Shown one piece after another: positions 25,102-34,152 of a stretch of DNA of 64,000 nt. This DNA is from Gammaproteobacteria bacterium (GTDB lineage Bacteria; Pseudomonadota; Gammaproteobacteria; Pseudomonadales; Azotimanducaceae), in the NCBI GenBank assembly GCA_028824555.1, contig JAPPDJ010000139.1, forward strand, positions 1-64,000, in the 5' to 3' direction. A program made the position numbers and the translations under genes. The notes under the pieces are model-generated. The model was given only the letters and a program-made list of their open reading frames with translations. It was not told the origin of the DNA and made no database searches. How positions within the stretch are numbered: position 1 is the stretch's first letter; every line of letters starts with the position of its first letter.

Positions 25102-26382
25102 TCATGTAGAAGAGAAAGCGTTGACGCGGAGGTTCCCGGCGCCCAGACGCCAGAGGATGAGGGCACCGAGACCGATGGCGCCGGCCCACTGTAGGGCGAG
25201 GATTGCCGGAGAGTCGGAGGCATCGAGGTTCACGGCAACGGACATGCCCACCGCAAGCAGGGCGAGGTCGATGAGGATGCCCAAGGCCACGGTCGCGGCA
25301 ACCACGCCCACCACGTACACCGAGGCGAAGCGAGCGCCGAACTGGCTGACGATGATGGCGATGGTGCCCGTATTGGTTGCCGGACCCGTCATCAGGAAGA
25401 CGAGCGCCGCACCTGGGCTCACGCCCTTCGCCACCAACGCGGCGGCGATGGGCGTGCTGGCGGAGGCGCAGATGTAGAGCGGCACGCCCACCAACAGCAT
25501 GACCGGATACGACAGCCAGCGGGCGTGCTCGTGCGCCATCAGATCCGCCGGAATCGAGAGGTAAAGCAGGCCGCCGAGAGCGATGCCCACAAGCAGCGGC
25601 ACAAGAATGTCGTCAGCCACTTCGACGAAGCCGTAGCGAAAGACGTGCCGAATGATGGTGGGGAAGTCCGGCTCGTCGGTTGCTGCCGAGTCGCCAGCGG
25701 ACATGGCACTTGTGCCCCTCATGCTGGCGGCACCGCGATGGACCACGGGCACTTGAGGCGCAGCACGGCGCCGTCCCCAAACACCAGCCCTAATCAGCCA
25801 TCTTCTGGCAAGCAACCGCAGTTGCGAGATGCTGACATAGCAGTCCTCGTCGGCGGGGAAGAGGGCCTTGTGGTTCTCGTGATCGTGGTCGTGGTCGTGG
25901 TCACCACCACCCAAATCGTCTAACTCGCCCCGGGGCCCGGCCCGACGCGCCGCCGCCGCATCGGGTTCGTCCCGCACCAGGGCGATGCAGAGGATTCCGG
26001 CCACGACCGCAGTGACGAAACTCACGGCCGGACGCACCACAGCCACCACCGGCCCGAAAAACGCGTTGGTCACGAGAATCGAGTCGGCCCCGGTCTCCGG
26101 CGCCGTGATGAGAAACGAAAGGCACGACGACCGCGACGCCCCCTTGCGCCGCATCTCCGTCACTACCGGCACCACCGAGCAGCTGCAAAGCGGCATCGGC
26201 ACCCCAATGGCCGCGCTGGTTGCGACGGACTTCAGCCCATCGTCCCGAAACCAGCGCAGAATCGCCTGCCGCGAGATGAACACGTGCATGAGCCCAGAGA
26301 GCAGCAGCCCCAAGAGCAGCATCGGCGCGAGCAGCAGGAACGACGACCAAAGAAAGGCCAGAAACTCCGTCACCACCGCCAT
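25102..26382 (-). CDS. SO_0444-family Cu/Zn efflux permease
   Basis: This 426-aa inner-membrane permease of the DUF318/ArsP-2-like group has eight or more helices in two halves separated by a cytosolic loop. The signature PLCSCSVVPVV lies in the first half, and ASASTPIAAALVAKGVSP plus FLMTGPATNTGTIAI in the second. The central loop has a metal-binding run DHDHDHDHENH. Relatives are annotated as SO_0444-type Cu/Zn efflux transporters. It lies directly upstream of hvfABC on the same strand, suggesting a copper-handling locus: efflux plus a periplasmic copper-binding RiPP (inference). Confidence 0.87.
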   Translation of the reverse strand: MAVVTEFLAFLWSSFLLLAPMLLLGLLLSGLMHVFISRQAILRWFRDDGLKSVATSAAIGVPMPLCSCSVVPVVTEMRRKGASRSSCLSFLITAPETGADSILVTNAFFGPVVAVVRPAVSFVTAVVAGILCIALVRDEPDAAAARRAGPRGELDDLGGGDHDHDHDHENHKALFPADEDCYVSISQLRLLARRWLIRAGVWGRRRAAPQVPVVHRGAASMRGTSAMSAGDSAATDEPDFPTIIRHVFRYGFVEVADDILVPLLVGIALGGLLYLSIPADLMAHEHARWLSYPVMLLVGVPLYICASASTPIAAALVAKGVSPGAALVFLMTGPATNTGTIAIIVSQFGARFASVYVVGVVAATVALGILIDLALLAVGMSVAVNLDASDSPAILALQWAGAIGLGALILWRLGAGNLRVNAFSST

Positions 26383-26431
26383 CGCTCGGCTCCCGAAATC
26401 TCCTGCACGCTCCTTGAGATCGAGGGAAGGT

Positions 26432-26519
26432 TGGCGGAGGGACAGGGATTCGAACCCTGGGAAGGAAATCCTTCTCTGGTTTTCAAGACCAGTGCTTTAG
26501 ACCGCTCAGCCATCCCTCC
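26432..26519 (-). tRNA. tRNA-Ser (UGA anticodon)
   Basis: The minus strand folds as an 88-nt class II tRNA: acceptor GGAGGGA pairs with TCCCTCC, with CCA encoded. The anticodon stem-loop CTGGTCTTGAAAACCAG has anticodon TGA, the long variable arm is GAAGGATTTCCTTC, and the T-arm contains GGTTCGAAT. The long variable arm fits serine. No direct repeat of its 3' end was seen nearby. Confidence 0.95.
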
Positions 26520-26532
26520 TTGCTTGGCGGGA

Positions 26533-27852
26533 TTATGGCACGCCTTGTGAGGGGTTGAGGCGGGCAAGCCATGCTTCGTTCAAGTGGGGAGCGCGGGACC
26601 GGGCGCGGCCGGTGACGGTGGCACGGGCGGCGTCGGTGTTGCCGGCGCGCACCTGGGCGTAGGCGAGGGTGTCGAGGAACACGTCGCGCTGGGCGTTGCT
26701 GCCGCCAAGTCGGGGGAGGTCCACATGCGCGCGTTCGAGGATGCCGGCAGCTTCGGTGGGAGCGTCACCGACGCCGGCGATGGCTTCGCAGACGCGCAGC
26801 ACCACATCGCCAGACGCTTGCCGGCCGGCCGTGAGGCGCTCCTTCACCTCGTCGCACAACGCTCCTGCAGCCTTGTTGTCACCTAGCACCGCACACGCCA
26901 TGGCGAGGTGCGCGTTCACGAACGGCAAACCTGCGACGGGCTGGTGACGGCTTGCGAACGCGCGCAGTTCGGACGCCTCGGCGCGGTGTCTGGCGCCTTG
27001 CATGAGGCTGCGCCAGAGAAACGACGCGCTGTCGATCAAGGTGAACATGGGCAAGGCTTGGGATGCCGCCGGGCCGATGGAGTCTCGGTAGATGGAGGCG
27101 GCCTCGCCCAGATCGCCCCGCTGCAAGGCGAACAGGGCCAGATGCCAAGACAGGTGTCCATGCAGCGGGTGGGTTCGGGCGAAACGCGGCCGGCATCGCC
27201 TGAGGAAGGCTTCGCCGCCATCGACATCACCGCACTCGTAGTAGGCGTGGGCGCGGCCATGGACGGCGTTGGCGTTGTCGGGCTTGAGTTCGAGCGCCCG
27301 GTCGAGCATGGCGGTGCCGGTCTTCCACTCGCCCACCTCCACCAACGCCCAGCCGTGGGACGCCAGGAACCACCAGTCGTCGTCCCATTGCGGTGCCACT
27401 GTTGCCAGCAATTGGCACTGGCGTTGGGGGAAATCTCGATAGCCGCCGAAGCCAAGCAGGCCATAGACGCCGAGCGCGTAGGAGAGCGGCATGGCGTCGC
27501 GGGGGTAATCGGTCGCGTGCTGTTCGACCAGAGGCAGCGCCTCCCCGCCCTTTCCTTGCGCGACGAGGGCCGCGATGTGGGCGTGGCGGCGCTCTCTGGC
27601 GGTGCCATGGGCGCTGAGCTCGTGGCCTCGGAGCGCGCTTGCGCGGGCTTCGACTGCCTCACCCATCATGGCGAGGCCCCGGGCGCGGACGCTGTGCGCC
27701 AGCGCGAAATCTGGATCGAGGTCGATGGCGCGGTCGATGGTGGCCACCACATCTTCGTGCAGCGCGAACACGCCGTCCAGGGCTTCGACGTAGATCGCCG
27801 CGGCCTCGGCGGAGGTCGTGGTGAGCGGATATCCGAATCGATCCTGCGGCAA
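26533..27852 (-). CDS. Tetratricopeptide repeat protein (TTC38-like)
   Basis: This cytoplasmic protein of 439 aa has TPR-type helical repeats, for example IDRAIDLDPDFALAHSVRARGL, LDRALELKPDNANAVHGRAHAYY and LHGHLSWHLALFALQRGD. The N-terminal FGYPLTTTSAEAAAIYVEAL and WFLASHGWALVEVGEW patterns match the TTC38 family, whose function is unknown. The start codon is TTG at 27852, supported by GGAGG five bases upstream. It has no membrane segments or signal peptide and lies upstream of the tRNA-Ser on the same strand. Confidence 0.82.
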   Translation of the reverse strand: MPQDRFGYPLTTTSAEAAAIYVEALDGVFALHEDVVATIDRAIDLDPDFALAHSVRARGLAMMGEAVEARASALRGHELSAHGTARERRHAHIAALVAQGKGGEALPLVEQHATDYPRDAMPLSYALGVYGLLGFGGYRDFPQRQCQLLATVAPQWDDDWWFLASHGWALVEVGEWKTGTAMLDRALELKPDNANAVHGRAHAYYECGDVDGGEAFLRRCRPRFARTHPLHGHLSWHLALFALQRGDLGEAASIYRDSIGPAASQALPMFTLIDSASFLWRSLMQGARHRAEASELRAFASRHQPVAGLPFVNAHLAMACAVLGDNKAAGALCDEVKERLTAGRQASGDVVLRVCEAIAGVGDAPTEAAGILERAHVDLPRLGGSNAQRDVFLDTLAYAQVRAGNTDAARATVTGRARSRAPHLNEAWLARLNPSQGVP

Positions 27853-28054
27853 GCCTGCCTCCGGCTTCGTGACCGAGTGTCGCGGGCCCGGTCGTCATTG
27901 TCCGTCTCCGGGTTGCATTGGCGGACTCGACGGCGCTTGGAGCCTGACGATGCTCGAAATTGGGGATGTACCGCCTTTGGATCAGCGGTGACGGTGGACT
28001 CCCCGGACAGCGTCGGGTGCGCGGTCATGTCAACGATTTTGCGAGCCGGCACAC

Positions 28055-28060
28055 TATCAT
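28055..28060 (+). promoter_or_regulatory. -10-like hexamer for the tus operon
   Basis: TATCAT (5 of 6) ends six bases before the tusD ATG at 28067, so the mRNA may be leaderless. The -35 position is not conserved. Confidence 0.4.
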
Positions 28061-28066
28061 AGGCGC

Positions 28067-28447
28067 ATGACCGAGTCGGACAGCATCGCCAAGGCAGCAC
28101 GCATCACGCTCCTGGTTCAGGGGGGGCCGCGCGCCACCCGCGCCGATGCTGCCGCCCTCGCCTTCGCTCGCGCCGCGGTCCACTCCGGGGCGGTGGTACA
28201 CAGGGTTTTCTTCTACAAGGACGCGATCTATGCGGCGAGTCGCTTCGCCCGTGACGAGGATGGCACCGCCGGGGCTTGGGCGAAGCTCGCGGACGAGCAC
28301 GGATTCGAGCTGGCCGTGTGCGTGGCGGCTGCGGAGCGGCGCGGCATTGTTGAGGACGAGTCCCTGGCGCAAGGCTTCGCGGTGGCAGGGCTTGGACAGA
28401 TGGTGGAGGCGATGGAGGCTTCCGACCGCGTGGTGACGTTCGGCTGA
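28067..28447 (+). CDS. tusD: Sulfur relay protein TusD
   Basis: This 126-aa DsrE-fold protein belongs to the TusBCD hexamer that passes persulfide from TusA to TusE and then MnmA for 2-thiolation of tRNA wobble uridines. ARITLLVQGGPRATRADAAALAFARAAV is the typical DsrE start. LAVCVAAAERRGI carries the conserved active-site cysteine, and FAVAGLGQMVEAM ends the protein. It heads tusDCBE with TGATG coupling to tusC. The full set is mostly found in gammaproteobacteria. Confidence 0.92.
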   Translation: MTESDSIAKAARITLLVQGGPRATRADAAALAFARAAVHSGAVVHRVFFYKDAIYAASRFARDEDGTAGAWAKLADEHGFELAVCVAAAERRGIVEDESLAQGFAVAGLGQMVEAMEASDRVVTFG

Positions 28448-28776
28448 TGAAGAGCGTGCTCTATCTCGTCCGGCGCCCGCCGGGGCCGCTGGCGGACGAA
28501 ACGACGGACCTGATGCTGGTTTCCGGCGTCTTCGAGCAGGCGACTGCGGTGGTGTTTGTGGACGATGGCGTGCTGCAGCTCGCTGGCCTCGACGCGCGGC
28601 AGTCTCCGCTCAAGGCGCTGCCGACCTATGAGGTTGAGTCGCTGTACGCGGATGGGGAGAGCCTTGCCGAGCGCGGCATCAGCCTCGATGCGGTTGCTCC
28701 CTTGGCGGTGACATCGATTGGCCCGCCAGCGCTGAGGCAGTTGATCGCCAGCCACGACATTGTGTTGACGGACTGA
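28447..28776 (+). CDS. tusC: Sulfur relay protein TusC
   Basis: This 109-aa DsrF-like subunit of the TusBCD complex starts MKSVLYLVRRPP and includes DLMLVSGVFEQATAVVFVDDGVLQL and a LKALPTYEVESLYADGESL segment, as in TusC. No active cysteine is expected in this subunit. The ATG shares its A with the tusD stop (TGATG). Confidence 0.9.
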   Translation: MKSVLYLVRRPPGPLADETTDLMLVSGVFEQATAVVFVDDGVLQLAGLDARQSPLKALPTYEVESLYADGESLAERGISLDAVAPLAVTSIGPPALRQLIASHDIVLTD

Positions 28777-28782
28777 CGCGCC

Positions 28783-29037
28783 GTGGCCGTTTTGCATGTT
28801 GTTGCCAACCCTCGAGCGATCGCGTCATGTTTGCGCGCCCACGCGACCGGGGACGCGATCCTCCTGATCGGCGACGGCGTTTTTGGCGTCGGCTCGGTGC
28901 CAGAGGAGCATGGTCCTTGGGTGTTGGCCGAGGATGCGGTCGAGCGCGGTGTTGGCTTCCCGGCAGACGCCGAAGCCGACTACGCGAAGTTCGTCGCCTT
29001 GGTGCTGGAAACCGCCTCGAGCGTCACGTGGTCGTGA
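28783..29037 (+). CDS. tusB: Sulfur relay protein TusB
   Basis: This is an 84-aa DsrH-like subunit, shorter than many TusB proteins of about 95 aa. VLHVVANPRAIASCLRA, GDAILLIGDGVFGV and VLAEDAVERG match the family. It starts with GTG seven bases after tusC ends. Its TGA overlaps the probable GTG of tusE. Confidence 0.85.
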   Translation: MAVLHVVANPRAIASCLRAHATGDAILLIGDGVFGVGSVPEEHGPWVLAEDAVERGVGFPADAEADYAKFVALVLETASSVTWS

Positions 29038-29366
29038 GTGCCGCGAGGCCGGAACTGGACGCGGACGGGCATCTGGCGGACGCTTCCGAGTGGTCGCCGG
29101 CGTTGGCGCAGGAGTTCGCCGCCGAAGCCAACATCCGCTTGACGCCAGACCACCATGCCGTGATCAAGGCGGTGCGCGTCTTCCACGCAGAAACCGGCCT
29201 CGCTCCCCCGATGCGCCCACTCGTGCGCCTGGTGCGCGAACGGCTGGGGCCAAGGCTCGGCTCCAGCATCGCGCTCATGCGACTGTTCCCGTCCCGTCGC
29301 CCAAACGGCACGCCGCGCTCTGTGGCGCGTATCGCCGGCCTGCCCTGCCCCGAAGGTTGCCGCTGA
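29034..29366 (+). CDS. tusE: TusE/DsrC-family sulfur carrier
   Basis: This 110-aa TusE-like protein accepts sulfur from TusBCD at a C-terminal cysteine. PELDADGHLADASEWSPALAQEFAAE is the typical N terminus, followed by TPDHHAVIKAVRVFHAETGLAPPMRPLVR. The penultimate cysteine in PCPEGCR is the carrier residue. The ORF track lists a longer ORF from 28827; I choose GTG 29034 because it overlaps the tusB stop as GTGA. GTG 29028 is the alternative. Confidence 0.88.
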   Translation: MSAARPELDADGHLADASEWSPALAQEFAAEANIRLTPDHHAVIKAVRVFHAETGLAPPMRPLVRLVRERLGPRLGSSIALMRLFPSRRPNGTPRSVARIAGLPCPEGCR

Positions 29367-29594
29367 GGACGCGTGCGCGAGCGACAACTCTCGAAGCGGG
29401 CACTAGGCTTTCTCGGAACTACGACCCAAAATCACCGGCATCGAATGCCACTGCCCTAGCCCTCCCCTTCCTCCGGGAGCTCCAGTAGCCGCTCGCCGCG
29501 CCATACGCCAACGACACGAACGAGGTTTGGCTCGGTTCGATTCATGTATCCCGCCCTATGGAATGACCCCTCCCCCAAAGCCGGAGGGCCGCCT

Positions 29595-30956
29595 CTACTG
29601 CGTCCCTTTGCTTCTTGCGTGGCTTACGACCTCACCGATGATGGTGATGGCCGGGGCCGACAGCGGGATTTCCTTAGTGGCATCAGCCAGTTCGCCGATT
29701 GTGGCCAAGTGCGTTTTCTGTTGCGGCAGGGTGGCGCGGGCGACTACAGCGGCGGGGGTTTCGGGCGGTGCGCCGTGGGCGATGAGCTGGGTGCAGAGGG
29801 CGGGCAAGGCTTCGAGGCCCATGTAAACCGCGAGGGTTTGCGCTGGGGCGGCGAGTTCAGGCCAGTCCAGATTGAATTCGCCGCCGGTGCGGTGGCCGGT
29901 GACGAAGCGCACCGAGTGGGCGACGTCCCGATGGGTGAGAGGGATGCCGGCGTAGGCCGCGCAGCCCAAGGCGGCGGTGATGCCGGGCACCACCTCGAAT
30001 GGAATCCCGGCTTCGGTCAGCGCTTGCGTCTCTTCTCCGCCTCGGCCGAAGATGAATGGGTCCCCGCCCTTCAGGCGCACCACGCGGTGGCCAGCAGTTG
30101 CCTCCTTCACAAGCATCTCGTTGATGGCCTGCTGGCGGGTGCCGGGGAACGCCCGCCGCTTGCCGACGTGGACCTTGCGGGCGTCGCGACGACAGCGGGT
30201 CAGGATGTCCACGCCCACCAGATTGTCGTAGAGCACTACATCGGCCCGTTGCAGGCAGTGCAGGGCCTTGAGGGTCAAGAGGTCCGCATCGCCCGGCCCC
30301 GCACCGACGAGCGAGACCATGCCGACGGGTGGCCCGGCGCCGGCAAGTTCCTCGTCCAACAGGGCGTCTGCACCTTCGATGTCGCCACGAGCGAGGAGGT
30401 TCGGCAACCGGCCATCGAGAACGCGATCCCAGAATCGCTGTCGTTCGGCCACCGAGCCGAGGGCGGCGCGGATTCGCGAGCGCTTTGCCGAGAGGTAATC
30501 CGCCAGCGTGCCGACGCCCGCCGGCAGCGTGGCCTCGATCCGCTCTCGCAGCCGGCGTGCCAAGGTGGGCGATGCACCGCCCGTGCTGACGGCAACGGTT
30601 ATCGATCCACGATCCACGAGCGCAGGGAACAGCGCATTGGAGAGGGCCGGAGAATCGACACAGTTGACGAGCGTGTTGCGTGCCTGGCAGGCGCGGCTGA
30701 CGAAATCGTTGACTTCCGGGATTCCCGTTGCTGCAACGACGAGGAGGTGGCCGTCGCAATCGGATTCCTGCACGCGGCGGCGTTCCACTCGCACCTCGCG
30801 TTCCGCGCAATATGCTGCCGTGTCGGGGTGCATCGTCGGCGCGACGACCGAGACCCGGGCACCGGCGCCGACGAGAAGCTCGATCTTGCGCAAAGCGACC
30901 GGCCCAGCACCCACCACCAAGCAGGGCCGGTCCGTGAGGTCCAAAGCCAGCGGCAA
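29595..30956 (-). CDS. cysG: Sirohaem synthase CysG (fused dehydrogenase/ferrochelatase and SUMT)
   Basis: This 453-aa fusion makes sirohaem from uroporphyrinogen III. The N-terminal half has the NAD-binding PCLVVGAGPVALRKIELL and NCVDSPALSNALFPALVDRG of precorrin-2 dehydrogenase/sirohydrochlorin ferrochelatase. The C-terminal half has the SUMT motifs VSLVGAGPGDADLLTLKAL, VRLKGGDPFIFGRGGEE and PGITAALGCAAYAGIPLTHR. Sirohaem serves sulfite or nitrite reductase. The ORF-track start is a TTG without a strong ribosome-binding site, so the start may be off by a few codons. A large palindrome lies just upstream, between it and serS. Confidence 0.93.
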   Translation of the reverse strand: MPLALDLTDRPCLVVGAGPVALRKIELLVGAGARVSVVAPTMHPDTAAYCAEREVRVERRRVQESDCDGHLLVVAATGIPEVNDFVSRACQARNTLVNCVDSPALSNALFPALVDRGSITVAVSTGGASPTLARRLRERIEATLPAGVGTLADYLSAKRSRIRAALGSVAERQRFWDRVLDGRLPNLLARGDIEGADALLDEELAGAGPPVGMVSLVGAGPGDADLLTLKALHCLQRADVVLYDNLVGVDILTRCRRDARKVHVGKRRAFPGTRQQAINEMLVKEATAGHRVVRLKGGDPFIFGRGGEETQALTEAGIPFEVVPGITAALGCAAYAGIPLTHRDVAHSVRFVTGHRTGGEFNLDWPELAAPAQTLAVYMGLEALPALCTQLIAHGAPPETPAAVVARATLPQQKTHLATIGELADATKEIPLSAPAITIIGEVVSHARSKGTQ

Positions 30957-30976
30957 TGTGTCCGTTGGTTGCTCCC

Positions 30977-31032
30977 ATGCGCTTGCGCCTTAGGGAATGG
31001 CGCGACGGCGTCATTCTAAGGCGCAAGCGCAT
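30977..31032. repeat. Long near-perfect palindrome between serS and cysG
   Basis: ATGCGCTTGCGCCTTAGG pairs with CCTTAGAATG-type sequence on the far arm (CTAAGGCGCAAGCGCAT), giving about 21-23 paired bases around an 11-12 base GC loop. No T-tract follows. It may terminate or process the serS transcript, or be a REP-like repeat. Confidence 0.65.
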
Positions 31033-31082
31033 AGGTAGGTGGAGGCTGGGCCAGGCGTCGAGCGCCAGCGAGGGGTTGGCGA

Positions 31083-32378
31083 CTAGGCGGCTTGGCCGTC
31101 GGTGCGTCCGCGCAGATCGAGTCGGGTGGTGCCGCCAAGATAGTCGCGCAGCGCGTCGGGCACATGCACCACGCCCTCGCCGTCCTGGCCATTCTCGAGT
31201 ACGGCAATCAGCGTTCGCCCCACTGCGAGGCCCGAGCCGTTGATCGTGTGGACGTACTCCACCGTTCCCCGCTCGCCCTCGCGATAGCGCGCCATCATGC
31301 GGCGGGCCTGGAAGTCGCGGAAGTTGCTGCACGAGGAAATCTCGCGGTAGCGGTTCTGGCCGGGCAGCCACACTTCGAGGTCCACCGTGCGGGCGGCAGA
31401 GAAGCCAAGATCGCCTCCGCACAGGAGCATGGTGCGGTATGGCAGTTCAAGCCGCTTCAACACCGCCTCTGCATGGGCTGTGAGTTCCTCCAACGCCTGC
31501 TCCGACTGCTCCGGCGCAACGATCTGCACGAGTTCCACTTTCTCGAACTGGTGCTGGCGAATGAGGCCGTGGGTGTCCTTGCCGTAGGACCCCGCCTCGC
31601 TGCGGAAGCAGGGGGTGTGGGCAACGAATTTGAGCGGCAGTTCGTCCTCGCCTAGGATGCTCTCGCGAACGAGGTTCGTGACCGGAACTTCCGCCGTGGG
31701 GATCAGGTACATGCCGTCCTGCCCCACCGCAAAGAGGTCGTCCTCGAACTTGGGCAACTGCCCCGTGCCGGTCATCGCGTCGCGGCCAACGATGTAGGGC
31801 ACATAGACCTCTTCGTAACCATGCTCCCCGGTATGCATGTCGAGCATGAACTGCGTGAGCGCGCGGTGCAGGCTCGCGACCGGCCCGCGCAGCACGGAGA
31901 ACCGCGCACCGGACATCCTCGCCGCCGCGGCCGTGTCGATTTGCGCGCCGCCAAGGGCGACGTGGTCGAGCGGATCGAAGTTGAATGCCGACGGCTCGCC
32001 CCAGCGACCGAGTTCGGCGTTGGCGCTCTCGTCCTCACCGGCGGGAACGTCGCCGTCGGGAACATTGGGCACAGCCAACGCGAAGTCAGCAAGCTCTGCC
32101 TGCGCCGCCTCCGCCCGCACCTTGACGGCGTCCAGTGCGCTGCCGAGCTCCCCCACCGCCGCCACCAGTGGCGCGATGTCCTCGCCAGCGGCTTTCGCCT
32201 TGCCGATCCGCCTCGAGGCGATGTTGCGTTCGTGCTGGAGGCGTTCTGTTTCGGTCTGGAACCGTCGGCGGCGTTCCTCAATCTCGCGGAATCGCGCAAC
32301 GTCCAGCGCAAAGCCGCGCACCGCGAGCCGTTCGGCAATCGCATCGATGTCGCGTCTGAGGAGCCGAAGATCGATCAC
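31083..32378 (-). CDS. serS: Seryl-tRNA synthetase
   Basis: This 431-aa class II aminoacyl-tRNA synthetase charges tRNA-Ser. An N-terminal coiled-coil arm (about 30-100: [22 protein letters not shown]) precedes the catalytic core. Motif 2 is [27 protein letters not shown], and motif 3 is [20 protein letters not shown] place the start at GTG 32378, because it overlaps the crcB stop as GTGA and the family begins at IDLRLLRRD; the ORF track starts earlier at 32426. Confidence 0.96.
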   Translation of the reverse strand: MIDLRLLRRDIDAIAERLAVRGFALDVARFREIEERRRRFQTETERLQHERNIASRRIGKAKAAGEDIAPLVAAVGELGSALDAVKVRAEAAQAELADFALAVPNVPDGDVPAGEDESANAELGRWGEPSAFNFDPLDHVALGGAQIDTAAAARMSGARFSVLRGPVASLHRALTQFMLDMHTGEHGYEEVYVPYIVGRDAMTGTGQLPKFEDDLFAVGQDGMYLIPTAEVPVTNLVRESILGEDELPLKFVAHTPCFRSEAGSYGKDTHGLIRQHQFEKVELVQIVAPEQSEQALEELTAHAEAVLKRLELPYRTMLLCGGDLGFSAARTVDLEVWLPGQNRYREISSCSNFRDFQARRMMARYREGERGTVEYVHTINGSGLAVGRTLIAVLENGQDGEGVVHVPDALRDYLGGTTRLDLRGRTDGQAA

Positions 32379-32788
32379 GACCAGATGCCTGCAAGGCGAT
32401 GCCCCAAGGCCGCGGCGGCGATGCACAGAACCGCCGTGGCGCCAGCATAGAGCGCCGCCAATGCCATGCGGCCATGCGCCGCAAGGTTGAGCACGTCCAT
32501 CGAAAACGCGGAGAAGGTGGTGAACGCGCCGAGCACCCCAACCACGAGGAAGGGGCGCCCGAAGGAGTCAAACCAAGGGCTGCCCGCCAAAGATGCCACG
32601 AGCACCCCGATGGCGAGGCAGCCGGCGACGTTCACAGTGAGGGTGCCCCAGGAGAACGCGTGTGCCGCAGAACCCGGCAGCAAGGCCACCAGCACGAAGC
32701 GCGCCACCGCACCGATGGCGCCGCCGGCAGCAACCCAGGGGAGAGCCGCCAGCAGCCCTTGTGAGCCTTGGGCGAACGCTGCGCTCAA
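32375..32788 (-). CDS. crcB: Fluoride exporter CrcB/Fluc
   Basis: This 137-aa membrane protein with four helices matches the Fluc channels that relieve fluoride toxicity as dual-topology dimers. [29 protein letters not shown] and [20 protein letters not shown] contain the conserved Asn and the TFS(T/A)F Phe-box residues. The ORF is open to 33010, but I choose the TTG at 32788, which overlaps the upstream acyl-CoA dehydrogenase stop as TTGA. No fluoride riboswitch is expected inside an operon and none was seen. Confidence 0.87.
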   Translation of the reverse strand: MSAAFAQGSQGLLAALPWVAAGGAIGAVARFVLVALLPGSAAHAFSWGTLTVNVAGCLAIGVLVASLAGSPWFDSFGRPFLVVGVLGAFTTFSAFSMDVLNLAAHGRMALAALYAGATAVLCIAAAALGHRLAGIWS

Positions 32789-34059
32789 TTGCGCCCCACG
32801 TCGGGGTCGTACTTGCGCAGTTCCGCGCGGCCCACCACGAGGTGATGCACTTCGTCTGGCCCGTCGGCGATGCGCAAGGTTCGCTGCCCTGTGTACATGC
32901 CCGCCAGCGGCGTCCACTGCGACACGCCGGTCGCGCCGTGGATCTGGATCGCCTGATCGATGATCTGGCAGACCCGCTCGGGCACCATCGCCTTCACCAT
33001 GTGCACCCAAACCCGCGCTTCCTGATTGCCGAGGACATCCATCGCCTTGGCGGCTTTCAGCACCATCAGGCGCATGGCCTCGATCTCGATGCGGGCGCGG
33101 GAAATGACTTCGAGGTTCTTGCCGAGCTGGGCGATCGGCCGACCGAAAGCTTCCCGTGACATGCCGCGCCGCACCATGAGGTCAAGCGCGCGTTCCGCCT
33201 GCCCCACCGACCGCATGCAGTGGTGGATGCGGCCCGGCCCCAGCCGGCCTTGGGAAATCTCGAAGCCGCGGCCTTCGCCGAGGATCATGTTCTCCTTCGG
33301 CACCCGGCAGTTCTCGAATTTGATGTGCATGTGGCCGTGTGGGGCGTCGTCGTGGCCGAACACGGTCATCGGTTCGATGATGTTGACGCCGGGATTGTCG
33401 CGGGGCACCAGAATCTGGCTCTGCTGACGGTGGCGCGGGGCGGTGGGATCCGTCTGCACCATGGTGATCATGATCTTGCAGCGGGGATCGCCGGCGCCGG
33501 AAATGTAGAACTTCTCGCCGTTGAGCACCCATTCGTCGCCGTCGAGACGGGCTTGGGTGGCGATTTGCTTTGCATCCGACGAGGCAAGGTTCGGCTCCGT
33601 CATCGCGTAGGCCGAGCGGATTTCGCCGTTCAGGAGGGGCTTCAGCCACTTCTCCTTTTGTTCGGGGGTGCCGTAGCGTTCGAGCACCTCCATGTTGCCG
33701 GTGTCCGGGGCGCTGCAGTTGAGGCACTCGGAGGCAATCGGGTTCTTGCCGAGTTCGGCGGCAATAAACGCATAGTCGAGGTTCTTGAGGCCTTCGCCGG
33801 TGTCGGCGTCCGGCAGGAAGAAGTTCCACAGGCCGTTGGATTTGGCCTTGTTCTTCAGCCCGCCCAAGATGTCCTCCTGGCGCGGCGAAAGGCTCCAGCG
33901 GTCACCGTGCTCGCCAGCGGCCTCTTGATAGGCTGGCGTCTGTGGCTCGATTTCGGTATCGATGAAGTTCTTGACGGCGAGATAGAGGGGCTCCACCTCG
34001 TTGCTCATCACCAGATTGTTGAGGTCGCTTTGCAGATCCGCCACGGCTGCTTCGGCCAT
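32785..34059 (-). CDS. Acyl-CoA dehydrogenase (ACAD10/11-like)
   Basis: This FAD-dependent acyl-CoA dehydrogenase of 424 aa oxidises acyl-CoA to 2-enoyl-CoA. The central AYAMTEPNLASSDAKQIATQ and the flavin/substrate stretch WVLNGEKFYISGAGDPRCK are typical. REAFGRPIAQLGKNLEVI and QIHGATGVSQWTPLAGMYTGQRTLRIADGPDEVH place it in the ACAD11/FadE-like branch, which often prefers long or branched acyl groups. AAGGGGGAA precedes the ATG. It is the first gene of a coupled string with crcB and serS, an unusual pairing with housekeeping genes. Confidence 0.93.
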   Translation of the reverse strand: MAEAAVADLQSDLNNLVMSNEVEPLYLAVKNFIDTEIEPQTPAYQEAAGEHGDRWSLSPRQEDILGGLKNKAKSNGLWNFFLPDADTGEGLKNLDYAFIAAELGKNPIASECLNCSAPDTGNMEVLERYGTPEQKEKWLKPLLNGEIRSAYAMTEPNLASSDAKQIATQARLDGDEWVLNGEKFYISGAGDPRCKIMITMVQTDPTAPRHRQQSQILVPRDNPGVNIIEPMTVFGHDDAPHGHMHIKFENCRVPKENMILGEGRGFEISQGRLGPGRIHHCMRSVGQAERALDLMVRRGMSREAFGRPIAQLGKNLEVISRARIEIEAMRLMVLKAAKAMDVLGNQEARVWVHMVKAMVPERVCQIIDQAIQIHGATGVSQWTPLAGMYTGQRTLRIADGPDEVHHLVVGRAELRKYDPDVGRN

Positions 34060-34152
34060 CGGTTCCCCCTTCGTGGTCGCTTGGCTTTAGGTTTGACGCG
34101 AAAGCGGCGTATTCTAGCGGGTTTCCCGGCGCGCAAGGCACCGCCTACACCC

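Noticed and set aside
26432-26519. tRNA-Ser as an attachment site for an island carrying the copper locus
   Set aside because: No direct repeat of the tRNA 3' end, integrase or composition break was found in the window.
29544-31019. 491-aa plus-strand ORF opposite cysG
   Set aside because: Antisense shadow of a well-conserved CysG fusion.
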